In this document: piece after piece, positions 22,335 through 35,895 of the stretch
How the letters are laid out: every line of letters begins with the position of its first letter
Position numbering within the stretch: position 1 is the first letter of the stretch
Source of the DNA: Varanus komodoensis
Lineage: Eukaryota; Chordata; Lepidosauria; Squamata; Varanidae
Length of the DNA stretch: 64,000 nt
Assembly: GCF_004798865.1 (NCBI RefSeq)
Contig: NW_025336599.1
Coordinates: 510,580-574,579, forward strand
Direction of reading: 5' to 3'
Notes under the pieces: generated by a model
The model's database searches: none
Told to the model about the DNA's origin: nothing
The model's input: only the letters and a program-made list of their open reading frames with translations
Translations under genes and position numbers: made by a program

Positions 22335-22915
22335 TAAAGCTGCTACAATTATGTTCCCCTTATGCAAACCACATTTAGAATACTGTGTACAGTTCTGGTC
22401 CCTACACCTATAAAGGATACTGTGGCGCTGGGAAGTTGTGGGAAAGGGGCAATTAAATTATCAAGGGGCTAAAATGACTCACCTGTGATGGAAGGTTACA
22501 ACTGTCTGTTTAGCTTAGAGATAAGGAGAACGAGGGGAGACCAGACAGAGGTGTGTGCAAAATTATGCATGGTGTGGAGAAAGCAGATAGGGAGACACTG
22601 TTCTCCCCAAAACACTAGATCCTGGGGTCATCTCATAAAGCTAATTGGTGGAAGATTCAGGACTGAGAAACGCCCCACATCACTTCCAGAAGATGCCACG
22701 GTGGCCACTGGTTTGGATGGCTTAGAATGGGTACACATTCTTTGGGTAAGGCTACTGGTTCTGGGGGCTCTATACTACTCCCAGTTACATGGGCTGGAAA
22801 ATGATGCTGTATTCATGTCCTTCTTGTGGGTTTCCATGGGCAACTGGATGATCCCTATGCAAACAGAATGTTGGACCAGGTGAACCTCTGCTCTGATCCA
22901 TCATGGCTCCCATGG
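22335..22915 (+). mobile_element. L3-like CR1-clade LINE 3' part
   Basis: The segment contains AATACTGTGTACAGTTCTGGTC, AAATTATGCATGGTGTGGAGAAAGC, GGAAGATTCAGGACTGAGAAA and TTGGACCAGGTGAACCTCTG ending in GATCCATCATGGCTCC. These are the usual landmarks of L3-type elements in squamates, as recalled. Non-coding and diverged. Confidence 0.75.
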
Positions 22916-22956
22916 CATATGTGCTTGGCAAAATTGACTTTAGTTGGATGCTTCTG

Positions 22957-23191
22957 CTAGGGAAGCCAAGATTCCACTTGGATGCCAGGAAGCACTTCCT
23001 GACAGTCAGGACCCCGAGGGTGTGCAATGGGCTTCCACGAGAGTTCGTTGAGGCCCCATCGGTGCAAGTGTTCAAGGATAGGCTGGACCTGCACATGGTG
23101 GGCATGTCGTGAGCAGAGCCGGCTGGAGGCAGGGGTCAGACTAGATGGCCCGGGAGGCCCCTTCTGACTCGCTCTGTTTCTGTGTTTCTAG
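22957..23191 (+). mobile_element. CR1-A LINE 3' end
   Basis: From GGAAGCCAAGATTCCACTTGG to GACTCGCTCTGTTTCTGTGTTTCTA. It translates to [20 protein letters not shown] and [20 protein letters not shown]. 5'-truncated; lies some 40 bases after the L3-like element. Confidence 0.9.
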
Positions 23192-24518
23192 GCATTGTTC
23201 AGAATCTAATTTACACTCACTCAATATCATCTGTTCTGATGGAATGACACAGCTGGATATAACCCACTGATGATCTAAACTATGGTTTGTGGAAACAAGT
23301 CAGCAACAAATCACAGTACATGAAGCTGTTTTTTGTATTATTGTTTCCTAAACTATAGTTACATGCAACCACAGTTTAGGGGTTGGACAACATTCTAAAC
23401 TGTGCTTAATAAAAAATGGAATGAAGCTATCAATTTCCTTCTGGTGACCAGAGTGCGGAATGGGGGAGCAGAGGAGCCCAGCTGGGAGTTTACAGTCTTT
23501 CCTCTTATGTCTGAATGAACTGATGTCTATGCATTTAGAAACATGAACATGCTGCATCTCAGATGGGAGAAAGTTCTAGAAAAGCAGCAGCATTGCTCTG
23601 ATCGAGCTACCTGCACCCCTAATTCCTCCTCCACTTGTACAGGGAGATGTTACTCAGCTGAGTTTTCCAGCAGAAGTTATGTTTTTGTCATCTCTGAAAT
23701 GCTGCAGAGGAACAAACTTTTCCACAATTTTTTGTATTTACTTTGCTTTTGGGATGCTATCACATTAAATCTTTCTTTGGCTGTGCTAGTTAGTCAAATG
23801 GTTAACACCTTAGAGTCAAACATTTAATTAAAATATATAGGTCAGGATGTTTTTCTCCGATAGAAAGGACTTATACATTTCAACAAAAGGAAATCCTTTC
23901 CTTTCTTGCCCTGGAAAAGTTAAGATGTCAGTCTACTTTCCTCTTCATTCCTCTGACTAGGTTCTCTTAGGTTCTCTCTCACAAGGCCACTTCTTGAGAA
24001 AGGTGACCCTCACAACTCTGACTTCTTCCTTTCTCCCAGTCTGCACATTTTTCTTGCCTAGTTTGGATGCACACAACTGAAAAGGTGCATTTTCCTCCAT
24101 CAAAAGAATCACATTTTTCCCAGACACAAAAAGCAAGCTAAGTTTTAGAAATGCAAACTGAGCTCCAAGAGGAAAATGACAGGATCTCATGAGCTGGAAC
24201 ACTGTACAGTCCCCGATCCCTGACTCTTCCAATGGCTGCTGTTCTTCCTCCAGAAGTCCTCTGGGAACCATGTGGCAATTGACTGGTTTTCCCAGTGAAC
24301 TTGCAGCAGGAAAAGTTCGCCCGCTCACTCCTGAAAAGTACTGCAAGGGGCCCCCATTTTGTGCATGGAGCAGCGGCAGCGTGCGGCATTTGCATTCAGC
24401 CCCAAAGCCCTGCGTTTTGTCTGCTTTTGTCACAGGATCACCCAGAGAAACTGAATGGTGGAAGCCCGGTATGGGGAGCTCTGGTTTGGAAGCTTCAGTG
24501 CTTAAAGCAGGTCCTGAT
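23192..24518. other. Intron, mostly unique
   Basis: No exon or transposon was recognised. Overlapping open frames on both strands at 23957-24590 have no domain. Confidence 0.45.
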
Positions 24519-24520
24519 TC

Positions 24521-24567
<47 letters not shown>
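24519..24567 (+). repeat. (ATT)n microsatellite
   Basis: About 16 uninterrupted ATT units. Confidence 0.95.
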
Positions 24568-24568
<1 letters not shown>

Positions 24569-25139
24569 ATCTGTACAGTTGTGTTTTTAAGAAAGGGAAA
24601 TGTGCCTCAAGCGTGGCCACAATTTCCAAAAACAAACAAACAAGACACTGTTTGTGCAAGTCGCAGCCATATTTTCATTAATTGTTCTCCCACTTAACAT
24701 ACTGAGTCAGTGCCAGTATCTGAGGGGGCTCAATGGGAAATCCCTTGTGAAAGGGATGGGATAATGGCAGTGGGACTGGGAAGATCTGCCCAGAAACCCA
24801 GCACTCTTCTGTCCATCCACCTTTTCATTCTCAGCCCCTGCTCAGGAAGCAAGCCAGGCCAAGAGGACGTCCACCACCACTCGCGGATGTCTGGCTGCAG
24901 AACCAACCACCTTCTTCTGTATAATGCGCTGCGCCAACAAAAGTCACAAGTCAAATGCACGGAAGAAGTGCTCAGTTCCTGGTGGGTGAATCAGAAATGC
25001 TCTGTGCGCATGCCAGAAAGTCAGCCCAAAACTGTGCTGGAGTCTGGGGAGCTGCTGGATTCCCACCCCCAACATGGATTCCTCACATGTCCCTAAATGG
25101 TCGTCCTTCACATAGGAATTTTGCTACCATAATATGTAG
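24568..25139. other. Intron, nothing recognised
   Basis: Includes a short AAAC repeat at 24630-24642. The overlapping open frames lack domain evidence. Confidence 0.45.
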
Positions 25140-25398
25140 TGATATAATTAAATTAGATAGGCAAATTCACAGAGGGGAAGGCTGCCCCTGGCACCTAGTC
25201 ATGATGGATATCGGCTACCTCTGGAATAAGAAGCAGCAGGAATCCCAACATGAGTTGCTGTGGAACACAGGTAGGCAGGTGTGATTCTCGCCTGTGAACT
25301 TTCTCTAAACATTCAATTGCCCATTGTGCGAATGGAATGTTGGACGAAACAGGAATTTGGTCCAATGCAGCAAGGCTTTTCTTATATTCTTAAGTGAG
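25140..25398 (+). mobile_element. L3-like LINE 3' end
   Basis: GGCAAATTCACAGAGGGGAAGG, CTAGTCATGATGGATATCGGC, GAATGTTGGACGAAACAGG and CCAATGCAGCAAGGCTTTTC follow the order seen in L3-type tails (and in the copy at 22335). Strongly 5'-truncated. Confidence 0.75.
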
Positions 25399-26845
25399 AC
25401 TGGTTGATACAAGCATCCTTCCATCTGTACCAGCTCCCTGGCCAGACCCACGTCAGTTTTAAAACCATTCGTAACTTGGAATCAGAGTAACTTTGTGCTT
25501 GCCCAGGCATTAAGGTTTTCCTCTCTTCAGTGCCCCTGGTGAGGTACAGACCATATTTACTGGGGGAACGACTTGTTTAGGTGTGGCATCTTGGTGATGG
25601 AATGCCTTCTCCACAGATGTGCACCCAGCATCTACCTTTCTGAGACTGTCTTCCCTGGCCTTTTCTCTCATTTATCTCATAATCCAATCTAGATACTCAT
25701 AGCCTCCAAACCTGGAGGATTACAGGCATCCTGTGCTGAGCAGAAGGAGTGCAGAGGCAAAAGTCACCTCCAGGTTCCCCTGCCTTGCAAAACCCTTAAG
25801 TAGCTGGCTTTGTCTGAATGTCACAACCTGAAGGATGATGGAAAGAGGCTGAGGTGCTGCCTGCATCCCTCCTTGTGTGGCAGCACTGTTCTGGTCCCCT
25901 CCCTGCGCTCTGCCTACTCACAAGCCCCCTTCTCTGAGGTTGCATTTGCAACCTCAGAGAAACAGCCTGCATGGTTCTTCCTTGGCCAGCTGCATTCAGA
26001 GCTTTGGAGAGCCGTGTCCAACCTAGAAGTGGTTGAGGTTGGAGCTGGGGCTACCAAGAATCCTGTCAATATCCAGGCACCATGGGATTACGCTGCCCAC
26101 TTCCGATGCATGTTTATTTTCACCAGAGCCCTCTATGTTGCACTGTGTTTCACTGTTGAACCATTGCATTATATGTATGCTCCTTAATTTGTTTTTCTTC
26201 TTGCTAGTAAGCCACTTGAGGACTTGACATACTTATAATTCATAAATAAAAACATGCATTCTAGTTCAAGAAAGAAAGAGGTATTTGATGGGTAGAAGCT
26301 TGTGAGTTCCCCTATGACTTTCCTTTCCCTCCCAACTTTCCAACAATGCCCACCCTGCGCTTGTTAGCAAGGAAGTGACAAAGAAATGTTAGATCTGCAG
26401 AAGTTGTCGGACATGTTTATACATGCTTTCAGAAATGTGATTTCTGGCTCATATGCAACTGAGGTTCATGGACCTTCATTTTTGCATTGGCTGAAAGGTT
26501 TGGGATAACGCCCTATTATGTGAAAAAGCACACACGCTTTCCTTTATATCCTAGTCACTTATTTGTGAGTGCACTCATTCTCATGCATTGGGTGTGTTAA
26601 AATGGGACTGTAAACATCTTGTGATGCTGATCTTTGTAAAAGAAAAGAGAAATTGCAATGGGGGAAAATCATGATGGAGTATGATCATTCTGAAAACAAC
26701 ATATTGTATATTATGTAATTATATTTTGCAACTGTTTCCAACATTCTATCAAATATTGCTTTCTCAGTATAGTAATTGTACATCTGTTCTCCATTTGTTA
26801 AAATGGTTTCCCCATATCGTACAATGACTATTATGATGCTTTAAC
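25399..26845. other. Intron; possible old L2 relics and a 30-bp palindrome
   Basis: Segments near 25560-25660 (GGTGATGGAATGCCTTCTCC) and 26070-26255 (GTAAGCCACTTGAGGAC, ATTCATAAATAAAAAC) look like decayed L2 pieces on the plus strand, with low certainty. A near-perfect palindrome lies at 25931-25960. The rest is unique-looking. Confidence 0.4.
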
Positions 26846-26921
26846 AAAGGGAAGAAAGAGGGAGGGAAGGGGGATGATGATGAGGAGGAGGAGGAGGAAG
26901 AGGAGGAGGAGGAGAGGGAGG
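26846..26921 (+). repeat. Purine tract (GGA/GAA repeats)
   Basis: About 76 bases of almost pure purine, broken only by a few T of GATGATGAT. It gives a long CU-rich run in RBFOX1 pre-mRNA, about 1.6 kb downstream of the 133-nt exon. Confidence 0.85.
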
Positions 26922-28807
<1,886 letters not shown>

Positions 28808-29137
28808 TCAGGCTTGCTCACACATGGAACTTTCCCTAGATAGCATGGATGCCTTTGATAATTTTGCATGACTAATGAAAGCTACTCATAACATATAGCT
28901 GCATCTGTCCACTTTAGTTTCATCCACATCTTTTGTATTTTGGGATCCATTACTTTAGCTGGCAATTTTTATATGCTTCTAACATTTTTTAGTGTATAAG
29001 TACAGAATTATGGTGCTTCTGGTATCGGGGGCAGATTTTTGTTTAGGGAAAAATGAAACAGAAAATTTAGGCCACTGAAAGCCAGTGAAAGCCTAGCAAT
29101 TAATTCACAGTTCGCATTATTCAGACTCACACTTTAT

Positions 29138-29330
29138 TTATTTGCATATTTATATATTATTCATTTATTTATACAATTTATTACCTGCTTTTCATTTTAA
29201 AATAATTCCACAATGGGGTGCAGTACCAATACAACATAATGAAATCACATAGCATCAACAAAAATGCATGGCAAAACAGGACAACAGGAAGACTGGTAAG
29301 TAAGTTGACAGCAAGTAAGCTTACTAAGCA
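29138..29330 (-). mobile_element. Probable L2 LINE 3' end
   Basis: TTTATTTATTTGCATATTTATATATTATTC, then ACCTGCTTTTCATTTTAAAATAATTCC, is the complement of an L2-style GGCGGxxTATAAAT tail and AAATA repeat. Diverged, low certainty. Confidence 0.4.
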
Positions 29331-29379
29331 GCTTGTGTAAAGCACAGTAGCACAGATTCAGTCAAGGGTTCAGGTGAAC

Positions 29380-29885
29380 AAGTACACCTTTTGTTGGTGC
29401 CAAGAGCACGTAAGACCCTGCATCTGACAGCATATGAAAAATTGCAATACTGGATGTACTTGGCTGAGTCTTTTCCATCTGTGTTTCATGACTTGTCAGA
29501 AATCCTTCATTCCATCATCTGCTCATTGATAGAATTCAATTATGCAAGAAGAGGTTTGCACATTTGCAAAATTTGTACCACTGCAAAGTTGCAGTTTTAA
29601 ACATGAGGAAACATCAGCCCAAAATATATGAATCCCCCCAAAACATGCATTTTCACCCTTGAGTCTAAGAGGAGGCACAAATACACATTTTCAGTAGATG
29701 CATTTTTAAAATTTATTTCTTATTTTTCAGTGACTACATATAGAAGAAATCAGGGAAAGTAAAACCAAAAGCCCCATGCAACTCAGGAAAATATGTCCTG
29801 CAGTGAATTTCTGTGGGTTAGAGTCCTAGAAATATCAATTCATTTGAATCCACTGGGAATTTTTCTGACATCCCCAATTGTCAGA
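29380..29885 (+). repeat. AT-rich dispersed repeat, copy 1 (unnamed family)
   Basis: It contains TTTGCACATTTGCAAAATTTG, AATCCCCCCAAAACATGCATTTTCA, a GCAACTCAGG junction, then AATTTCTGTGGG and TTCATTTGAATCCACTGGGAA with TTTTTCTGACATC. The same blocks occur in the same order at 57100-57450 and partly at 40850-41035. No coding capacity; family not recognised. Confidence 0.5.
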
Positions 29886-31806
29886 GTTACAGAATGTCTC
29901 ATGTCATTCAGCCATCCTTAAATCAGGTGATATTTCACTGATTTGGGGGGAAATCCGCTTTCAGCAGATGTCATTCTGCAGGTACAAGCAGTGGTGTAAT
30001 CTGTGTGTGACATGAGGACGTTTGCTTTCAAATTCTTGCAACCAATTGAGCATGTGGTTCATTCACCATTTCCATAACTGTACAAGCTATTTGCTAACAA
30101 ACATGAACAAATCCATTTACACTTTCAAAGAATTATAGTTAATTATCAGTCTTTAACCACAGAAAGGATATACTGTGACACCAAAACTGTTACTGAATGT
30201 GGCCTATATTAATATATGTCAGGCACATGTTCGGGGGAAGCTTACATACGTGACTTAAGTCTTGCAGTGGAGCAGAATTAGCCAAGCAGGTAAGCATATG
30301 TCTGCATGTTCTTTTAGTAATATGGAGTTCCTTACTGGAAGGATGATTGTATTCACCTCCAATTTCACATGCCAGTCTGAACTGTCTTCCCCAGAAGCAG
30401 CTGCCCTTTCTTTCCTTTTATGACTCTGCATTCTGCAACACCTGCTTCCACTCAGTCAGTTACCAATTCTAAGCCTTAGTTTTTGCTGGGTTCATCCCTT
30501 TATCATTCCATTATCTGGAGTAGGTGCTTTCTCTTTGTGGAATGGGCAGTCTTCTTGCATGCCGGTGCTTGACCCTGCCCCTGTCACCCTGCCCCTTCTG
30601 CATCCACATGGCCTCTGCAAGCAGTTCCCTTAAATCGTTTAGTGTTCCACTACGAAAGGCATCCCGTTTAGGGGTGGTTTCGTTTCATTTTGTCTTGGTT
30701 CGCTCCGGCTCGTCTCGTTTGTTCCTTTAAGATTTCATGCCCCATATCTATACTAGTCTTCTCCAGCCTGGTGTCATCCAGAAGATCTGTTCCTTCAGCC
30801 TCACCTGGCATGGTCAATGGTCAATAATGTAAGGAGGCACAGTCCAAACATCTGAGAAGAACCTTGTAGGGGAAAGCTGGTCTGTACTGTACTTCACTGA
30901 GGTGACAGCCACAAGCTTAAGATAAGCTTAGGGCCAAACTAAAGATCCTGCTAGTTTACTTTCTAACTTGAGTGTAAGAGCACTTGACCTTGAGTTAGAC
31001 TGGGACATGCTGATTTGAAAGGGAAGATTTATGTCCCACCCCAACTCCCAACACACACACATACTGCAGCAGGAATTTAAAAAAAGAGAGCAAAAGGAAA
31101 CCAACCCCTTTGGCATAATCAGATAGATACTTTTTTACTTCTCCCAGTGGGATTTTGAGGTGAAAGGAGGGGTAGTGAAGCTTCAAACCCCCCTCCAAAG
31201 TTGCCACGGTCTGGACTGCACCCATGTGAGTAAGCCCACCTCCCACAGTTCTGCTAAATGAGACTGGCTGAATGCTTAATTCAGTCCTCGTAAAGGCCAC
31301 CTTCTCTTCCACTCCACCCAAGTCCCACAAGGCTTTGGAGGAAGAGGAGGAAACCTGTCCAGGTGCCTGCTTGCCTCACCCAGCCTTCCTGAGAGGCCAC
31401 CTGTTTCTAAGGGAGAGAAGATGAGAGCTGTAACGAGGGAAGTCACTGGCAGAAGACATGGCCTCTCTGAGTCTGCTTTAAACACAGTGCCACAGGAGCG
31501 GAAAGACAAGCGACCATGACTTACTTCAGGGCAAGCCCACAGAGCACCGGATCACAGTCCCACTTCAGTGATCTCTACTGCATTTCTACTGATGTTCCTG
31601 CCATAATTTGCAAATGTCACAGCTTCTTTTTACTGATGCACGTCCTCATTTATTTTATCTCTTGGCAATGCTTACTCCTCATTCCTTCACCCTGTTACAG
31701 TCACCACTGAATTTCATTTGCACTGAAATCCCGAGATGTAGAGGTTCCCTCTCATATAGAATCTGCATAAAGGAAGCTAAAGGCATTTGGGTTAGGGTTA
31801 AGGCAT
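29886..31806. other. Intron, mostly unique
   Basis: No exon or transposon identified. Short CA-rich and purine patches occur near 31045-31090 and 31335-31350. Confidence 0.45.
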
Positions 31807-31826
31807 GGGGGGGGGGGGGGGGGGGG
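31807..31826 (+). repeat. Homopolymer G20
   Basis: Twenty consecutive G on the plus strand, giving C20 in the RBFOX1 transcript. The exact length may be unreliable in the assembly. Confidence 0.9.
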
Positions 31827-32796
31827 AGCAAGGCCTGCACATTCATCAATGCCACTGCACTCTGCCCAGTTATAAATTCAGGGTGCATTTGGGTACTCTG
31901 CTCATGCAGTGGAGCAGAGGAATTCCAAGAGAAACCGTAAAAGCTCATTAAGGCTACCATTATTTCTCAGGTAGGCGTCACATATCCTTAGCTTTAAGTG
32001 ACAGTCTGGTTAAGCAGTAGTACTTGAAGTTCGATGGAAAATTTTGAAGGTGTTTTACTGGGTTGCAGAGAGGTCTATAAGGGATCTCTTTCAACTAACG
32101 TCTCGAACACAATTCCATTAAAATTTAAGCAGTTGCTTAAATATTGGGGTGGGAAGTGGAAGAGGACAGTGCCCCTCGGGATACACGACACACACAGTGA
32201 TGAATGAATGCAACTCCCTGAGATCAAGCAGAGCAGCAGAGAGTGCTGAGTTGCCTCAATAAACGGAGAGCGCTGAGCTTGAGGGTATCTTCTGCAGCCA
32301 GAATCTTAAGCAAGCGAGTAAAACAAATACTACTGATTAAACCCAAGTAAAAGAAAGTGAGTAGAGGTAATGATGCATCAAAAGATAAATTTGACACTAG
32401 AAGACAGACACTTTGCCAAAATCATGGAGGATTTTCTCTGGATTTCAAATCATATTTTCAAAGCCATACTGAAATGAAAATAAAAATAAGAACCCCCACC
32501 ATGCAGAAGCTATCAGAAGCAAGTATTTTATCATCTGCCTACCTATCCATCTTCACAAGCAAGCACATACACCAAGTTCTATCAATTGCCTTGCAAGGAA
32601 GACTGCAAAAGGATGAGGCAGGTGAAGACTTTAAGGACTGCTCTAGGGGGACTTCCTACCTATTCACCTGCCCCCAGGGCCATCCACTATCAGCAGCTAT
32701 GCAGTAAGGATTCCAGGGAAGAAGCAAAAATAGATGTGGGTAAGACCAGACACCTGCTCCTGTTCCAGCTGGTCTCACCTTTCCACAAGGTTCTCT
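31827..32796. other. Intron, nothing recognised
   Basis: Unique-looking sequence without exon or transposon landmarks. Confidence 0.45.
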
Positions 32797-33075
32797 TCAC
32801 CAATGGGCAGTGTACTAGACTGAGGAGACCTGGGTTCGAGACTGCACTTGGCCTTGAAGCTCACTTTGGGCCATTTCCTGTTTCTCAGCCAATCCTTACC
32901 ATGCATGCTTTTGGTGAGAATACAAAGGGGAGGAGAGGGTTTGTAGGTCGGCCTGGGCTCCTTGAAGGGGAAAAAGAGAAGTGGGATGCAAATACATTGG
33001 GATGCAATCCTATATTGTTTAGACAGGCAGAAGATTGTGCCTTTAATAAATGAACGAACAAATGAACGAATGAAC
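32797..33075 (+). mobile_element. MIR-like CORE-SINE
   Basis: AATGGGCAGTGTACTAGACTG with ACCTGGGTTCGAGACTG resembles a tRNA head with a B box. TTGAAGCTCACTTTGGGCCATTTCC with TCTCAGCCAATCCTTACC is the CORE part. It ends in an AATGAACGAAC-type tail at 33047-33075. Orientation is opposite to RBFOX1. Confidence 0.65.
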
Positions 33076-33164
33076 ACATGTCGGCTTGCAATCTGCTATG
33101 GTCTTGGAATGAGCTTCAAGATGGGATTCGGACAACTTCAGTGAGCCCAAGTTTCACTGATACC

Positions 33165-33208
33165 AAATGCATGCTGCATTCAAAGCAAATGCATGCTGCA
33201 TTCAAAGC
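33165..33208 (+). repeat. Perfect 22-bp tandem duplication
   Basis: Two adjacent identical copies of AAATGCATGCTGCATTCAAAGC. Each contains a TGCATGC core, so the transcript carries GCAUG twice. Confidence 0.9.
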
Positions 33209-33825
33209 ACATGGAACTCTCCAAAGCAAGGGTGATGATGAAGATACAGAAAGAGACATTTCCATTTATTTGGTTCTTGCTCCTGTTCTGTGCCATCCAA
33301 TAATCTCTGATTTATTGCAAACTCATGAACAGAAGCCCTCCAAAACTCCTGTCCATGACAGCCCAGCTCTTCTCTTCTAAATCCAAGGCTGTGGCTTTCT
33401 ATGTGCAGTCAATATTGTATTTGGTCTTCCACTTCTTCTGCCATTTGGGTTTCCCTAGCATGAGGGCCTTCTCCAGTGTGAATTTTTATCTCGACAAATT
33501 CAAAATGGTGGCTCACTTTTTGGAATCAATCCATCTCGAAATAAATAATCCATTTCTTTATTGTGATTATTCTGTTGTTGTTCTTTGGTTTTATAATAAT
33601 GATAATAAAACCAAATAATAATAGCCACCTAGGGACATTGAGTATCCAGCAGCATATAAATGGAAACATAAATAGGTAGATAAATATAAACAAAGAAAGA
33701 AATTCAAATAAATAACTAGGAGGTTGCTCTTATATAAGTTCCACTAGAATGGGGTCAAGGCACACCTAGTGGTGCATAGATATCTGCAACCTTCTGCAGA
33801 GATGTATAGAGATATGCCACCCTCT

Positions 33826-33872
33826 GATCATCATCATCATCATCATCCTCATCACTACCACCACCACCACAT
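33826..33872 (+). repeat. (ATC)n/(ACC)n microsatellite
   Basis: GATCATCATCATCATCATC runs into CCTCATCACTACCACCACC. It directly abuts the CORE-SINE copy to the right. Confidence 0.85.
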
Positions 33873-34100
33873 ATCTATCTTCTTAGAAGGGCCATGAGGT
33901 GCTCTACCTCCTGCTCTCCATTTTATCCTTACAACAACAACCCTGTGAGGTAGGTTAGGCGATGAGGGGGATATCAGTCCATAGTAACCCAGAGAGCGCC
34001 ATGTCCAGTACAGACTAGAACCCAGATCTCCCGGTCCCAGTGCAACACACTAACCACAAGCCACACTGAGCCTAACCACTGTACCACATTGCTATGATTC
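33873..34100 (-). mobile_element. MIR-like CORE-SINE
   Basis: CTTACAACAACAACCCTGTGAGGTAGGTTAGG, then AACCCAGATCTCCCGGTCCC and CACACTAACCACAAGCC, are the complement of the CORE region and the tRNA-like head. It is the uninterrupted relative of the split copy at 20336-20745. Confidence 0.75.
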
Positions 34101-35051
34101 AGATAAAAGGAATCACATTGTGGAATCCTTGTTAAAGAAAAAAGCCAGTTCCTTGGAAATGGGGACGGGGAGGGGGTGGTCTGTGAATGATAGTCCAAGG
34201 TCTGAAATGTATAGACTTCGACTTTAAATCTGTGTTCAGCCCAGAAGCTGTGAACTTGGTAAATCCTGATAAAACCAGAATTGAAATGAATTGCTCACAC
34301 ATTCCTTGAGGCCATGCTGTAGAATACAAAAGAATACTGGATACTGGATAGAGCTCTGCTACTACTGGGAATGGAGGATAATTTCGTTCAGTTCACATTT
34401 GGTTATGAACTTACCAAATTTGTTTTTCCCTGACTGAAGTGGAAACCAGAATGAAGTTATCCTTGAGTGTTTGCATTTTTCAGAATTTCGTGATGCCATT
34501 TCCCAACTTCCCCTGCCTCTCCCAAATAAGGAAAAAGTGTATTAGAAGAAGTTGTACTTTTTCCATATTATGAGAGAAAAATTAAAAGCATACTACATTG
34601 GAAAACTCTTGCATAAAATGTATATAACTTCTGAAACTTTTTGTGCAAGGTTTTGTTGCTTTGCTTTATTTTGTTTTGTTTTGTTGCATGCTGATACGGA
34701 AAGGTGATGCTACCAACTCTGCAAAGCTGACTTAAAAGTGACTCAGTCTATTGTCCCAACTAGTTTGTTATGGTGTGTTCCAGTTGTGAGTGTCCAGGTC
34801 TTTCCTAGACCTGTATTAAAAAACAAAAACCCAGGAGATGCTGAAAACTGAACCTGGCATTGCACTTGGAATATGGCAACTCGTGTGCTCCACCACAAAT
34901 CTACAGACCCTCCTATGGGGTCTCACACTTAAAACATGATCCTTTAACATGGTACTCAAAGGGGAAACCAACTACAAATGCTATGCTGATATAATTGCAA
35001 AGAAGATTGAATTCAACCCTTAATCCATGTCCTTCCAGAAGTGGTAGCAAT
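34101..35051. other. Intron, mostly unique
   Basis: AT-rich; a stretch near 34371-34510 has TTTGCATTTTTCAGAATTTCG-like words of the AT-rich repeat family. No exon was seen. Confidence 0.4.
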
Positions 35052-35895
35052 ATGTTGTTGTTAGTCACGAAGTCGTGTCTGACCCATTGCGACCCCATGG
35101 ACAACATTCCTCCAGGCCTCCTGTCCTCCACCATCCCCGGAGTCCACTCAAGCTCACACCAACTGCTTCAGTGACTCCATCTACCCACCTCATTCTCTGC
35201 TGTTCCCTTCTTCTTTTGCCATCTATTGTTCCCAGCATCAGGCTCTTCTCCAGGGAGTCCTTCCTTCTCATTAGGTGGCCAAAGTATTTGAGTTTCATCT
35301 TCAGGATCCGGCCTTCTAAAGAGCATTCAGGGTTGATCTCCTCTAGGACTGATCAGTTTGATCGCCTTGCAGTCCAAGGGACTCGCAGGAGTCTCCTCCA
35401 GCACCACAATTCAAAGGCCTCAATCCTTTGGCACTCGGCCTTCCTTATGGTCCAGCCTTCACAGCCATACATTGCAACTGGGAAAACCATAGCCTTGACT
35501 ACATGCACTTTTGTTGGCAGGGTGATGTCTCTGCTTTTTGGTATGCAATCAGATTTGCCATAGCTTTCCTCCCCAGGAGCAAGCGTCCTTTAATTTCTTG
35601 GCTGCAGTCCCCATCTGCGGTGATCATGGAGCCCAGGAAAATAAAATCTGTCACTACCTCCATTTCTTCCCCATCTATTTGCCAGGAAGTGAGAGGACCG
35701 GATACCATGATCTTAGTTTTCTTAATGCAGAGTTTCAAGCCAACTTTTGCACTCTCCTCCTTCACCTGCATCAAGAGGTTCTTTAGTTCCTCTTCACTTT
35801 CTGCCATTAGAGTGTTATCATCTGCTTATCTGAGGTTGTTGATATTTCTCCCAGCAATATCAACCTTAAACTGGATTGCAAGAATGCATTTTAAC
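35052..35895 (-). mobile_element. BovB (RTE-clade) LINE, 3' part of RT and 3' end
   Basis: Read right to left, 35807-35499 translates to MAESEEELKNLLMQVKEESA, KVGLKLCIKKTKIMVSGPLT and TDFIFLGSMITADGDCSQEI. The stretch 35298-35065 gives MKLKYFGHLMRRKDSLEKSL, then RMRWVDGVTEAVGVSLSGLR. The RT active-site ADDNT lies near 35822 with a stop just before it. The 3' end is the complement of ATGTTGTTGTTAGTCACGAAG. 5'-truncated at the RT and frame-broken. BovB in a reptile genome with CR1 and L2 indicates a squamate; the family is known for horizontal transfer. Confidence 0.92.
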
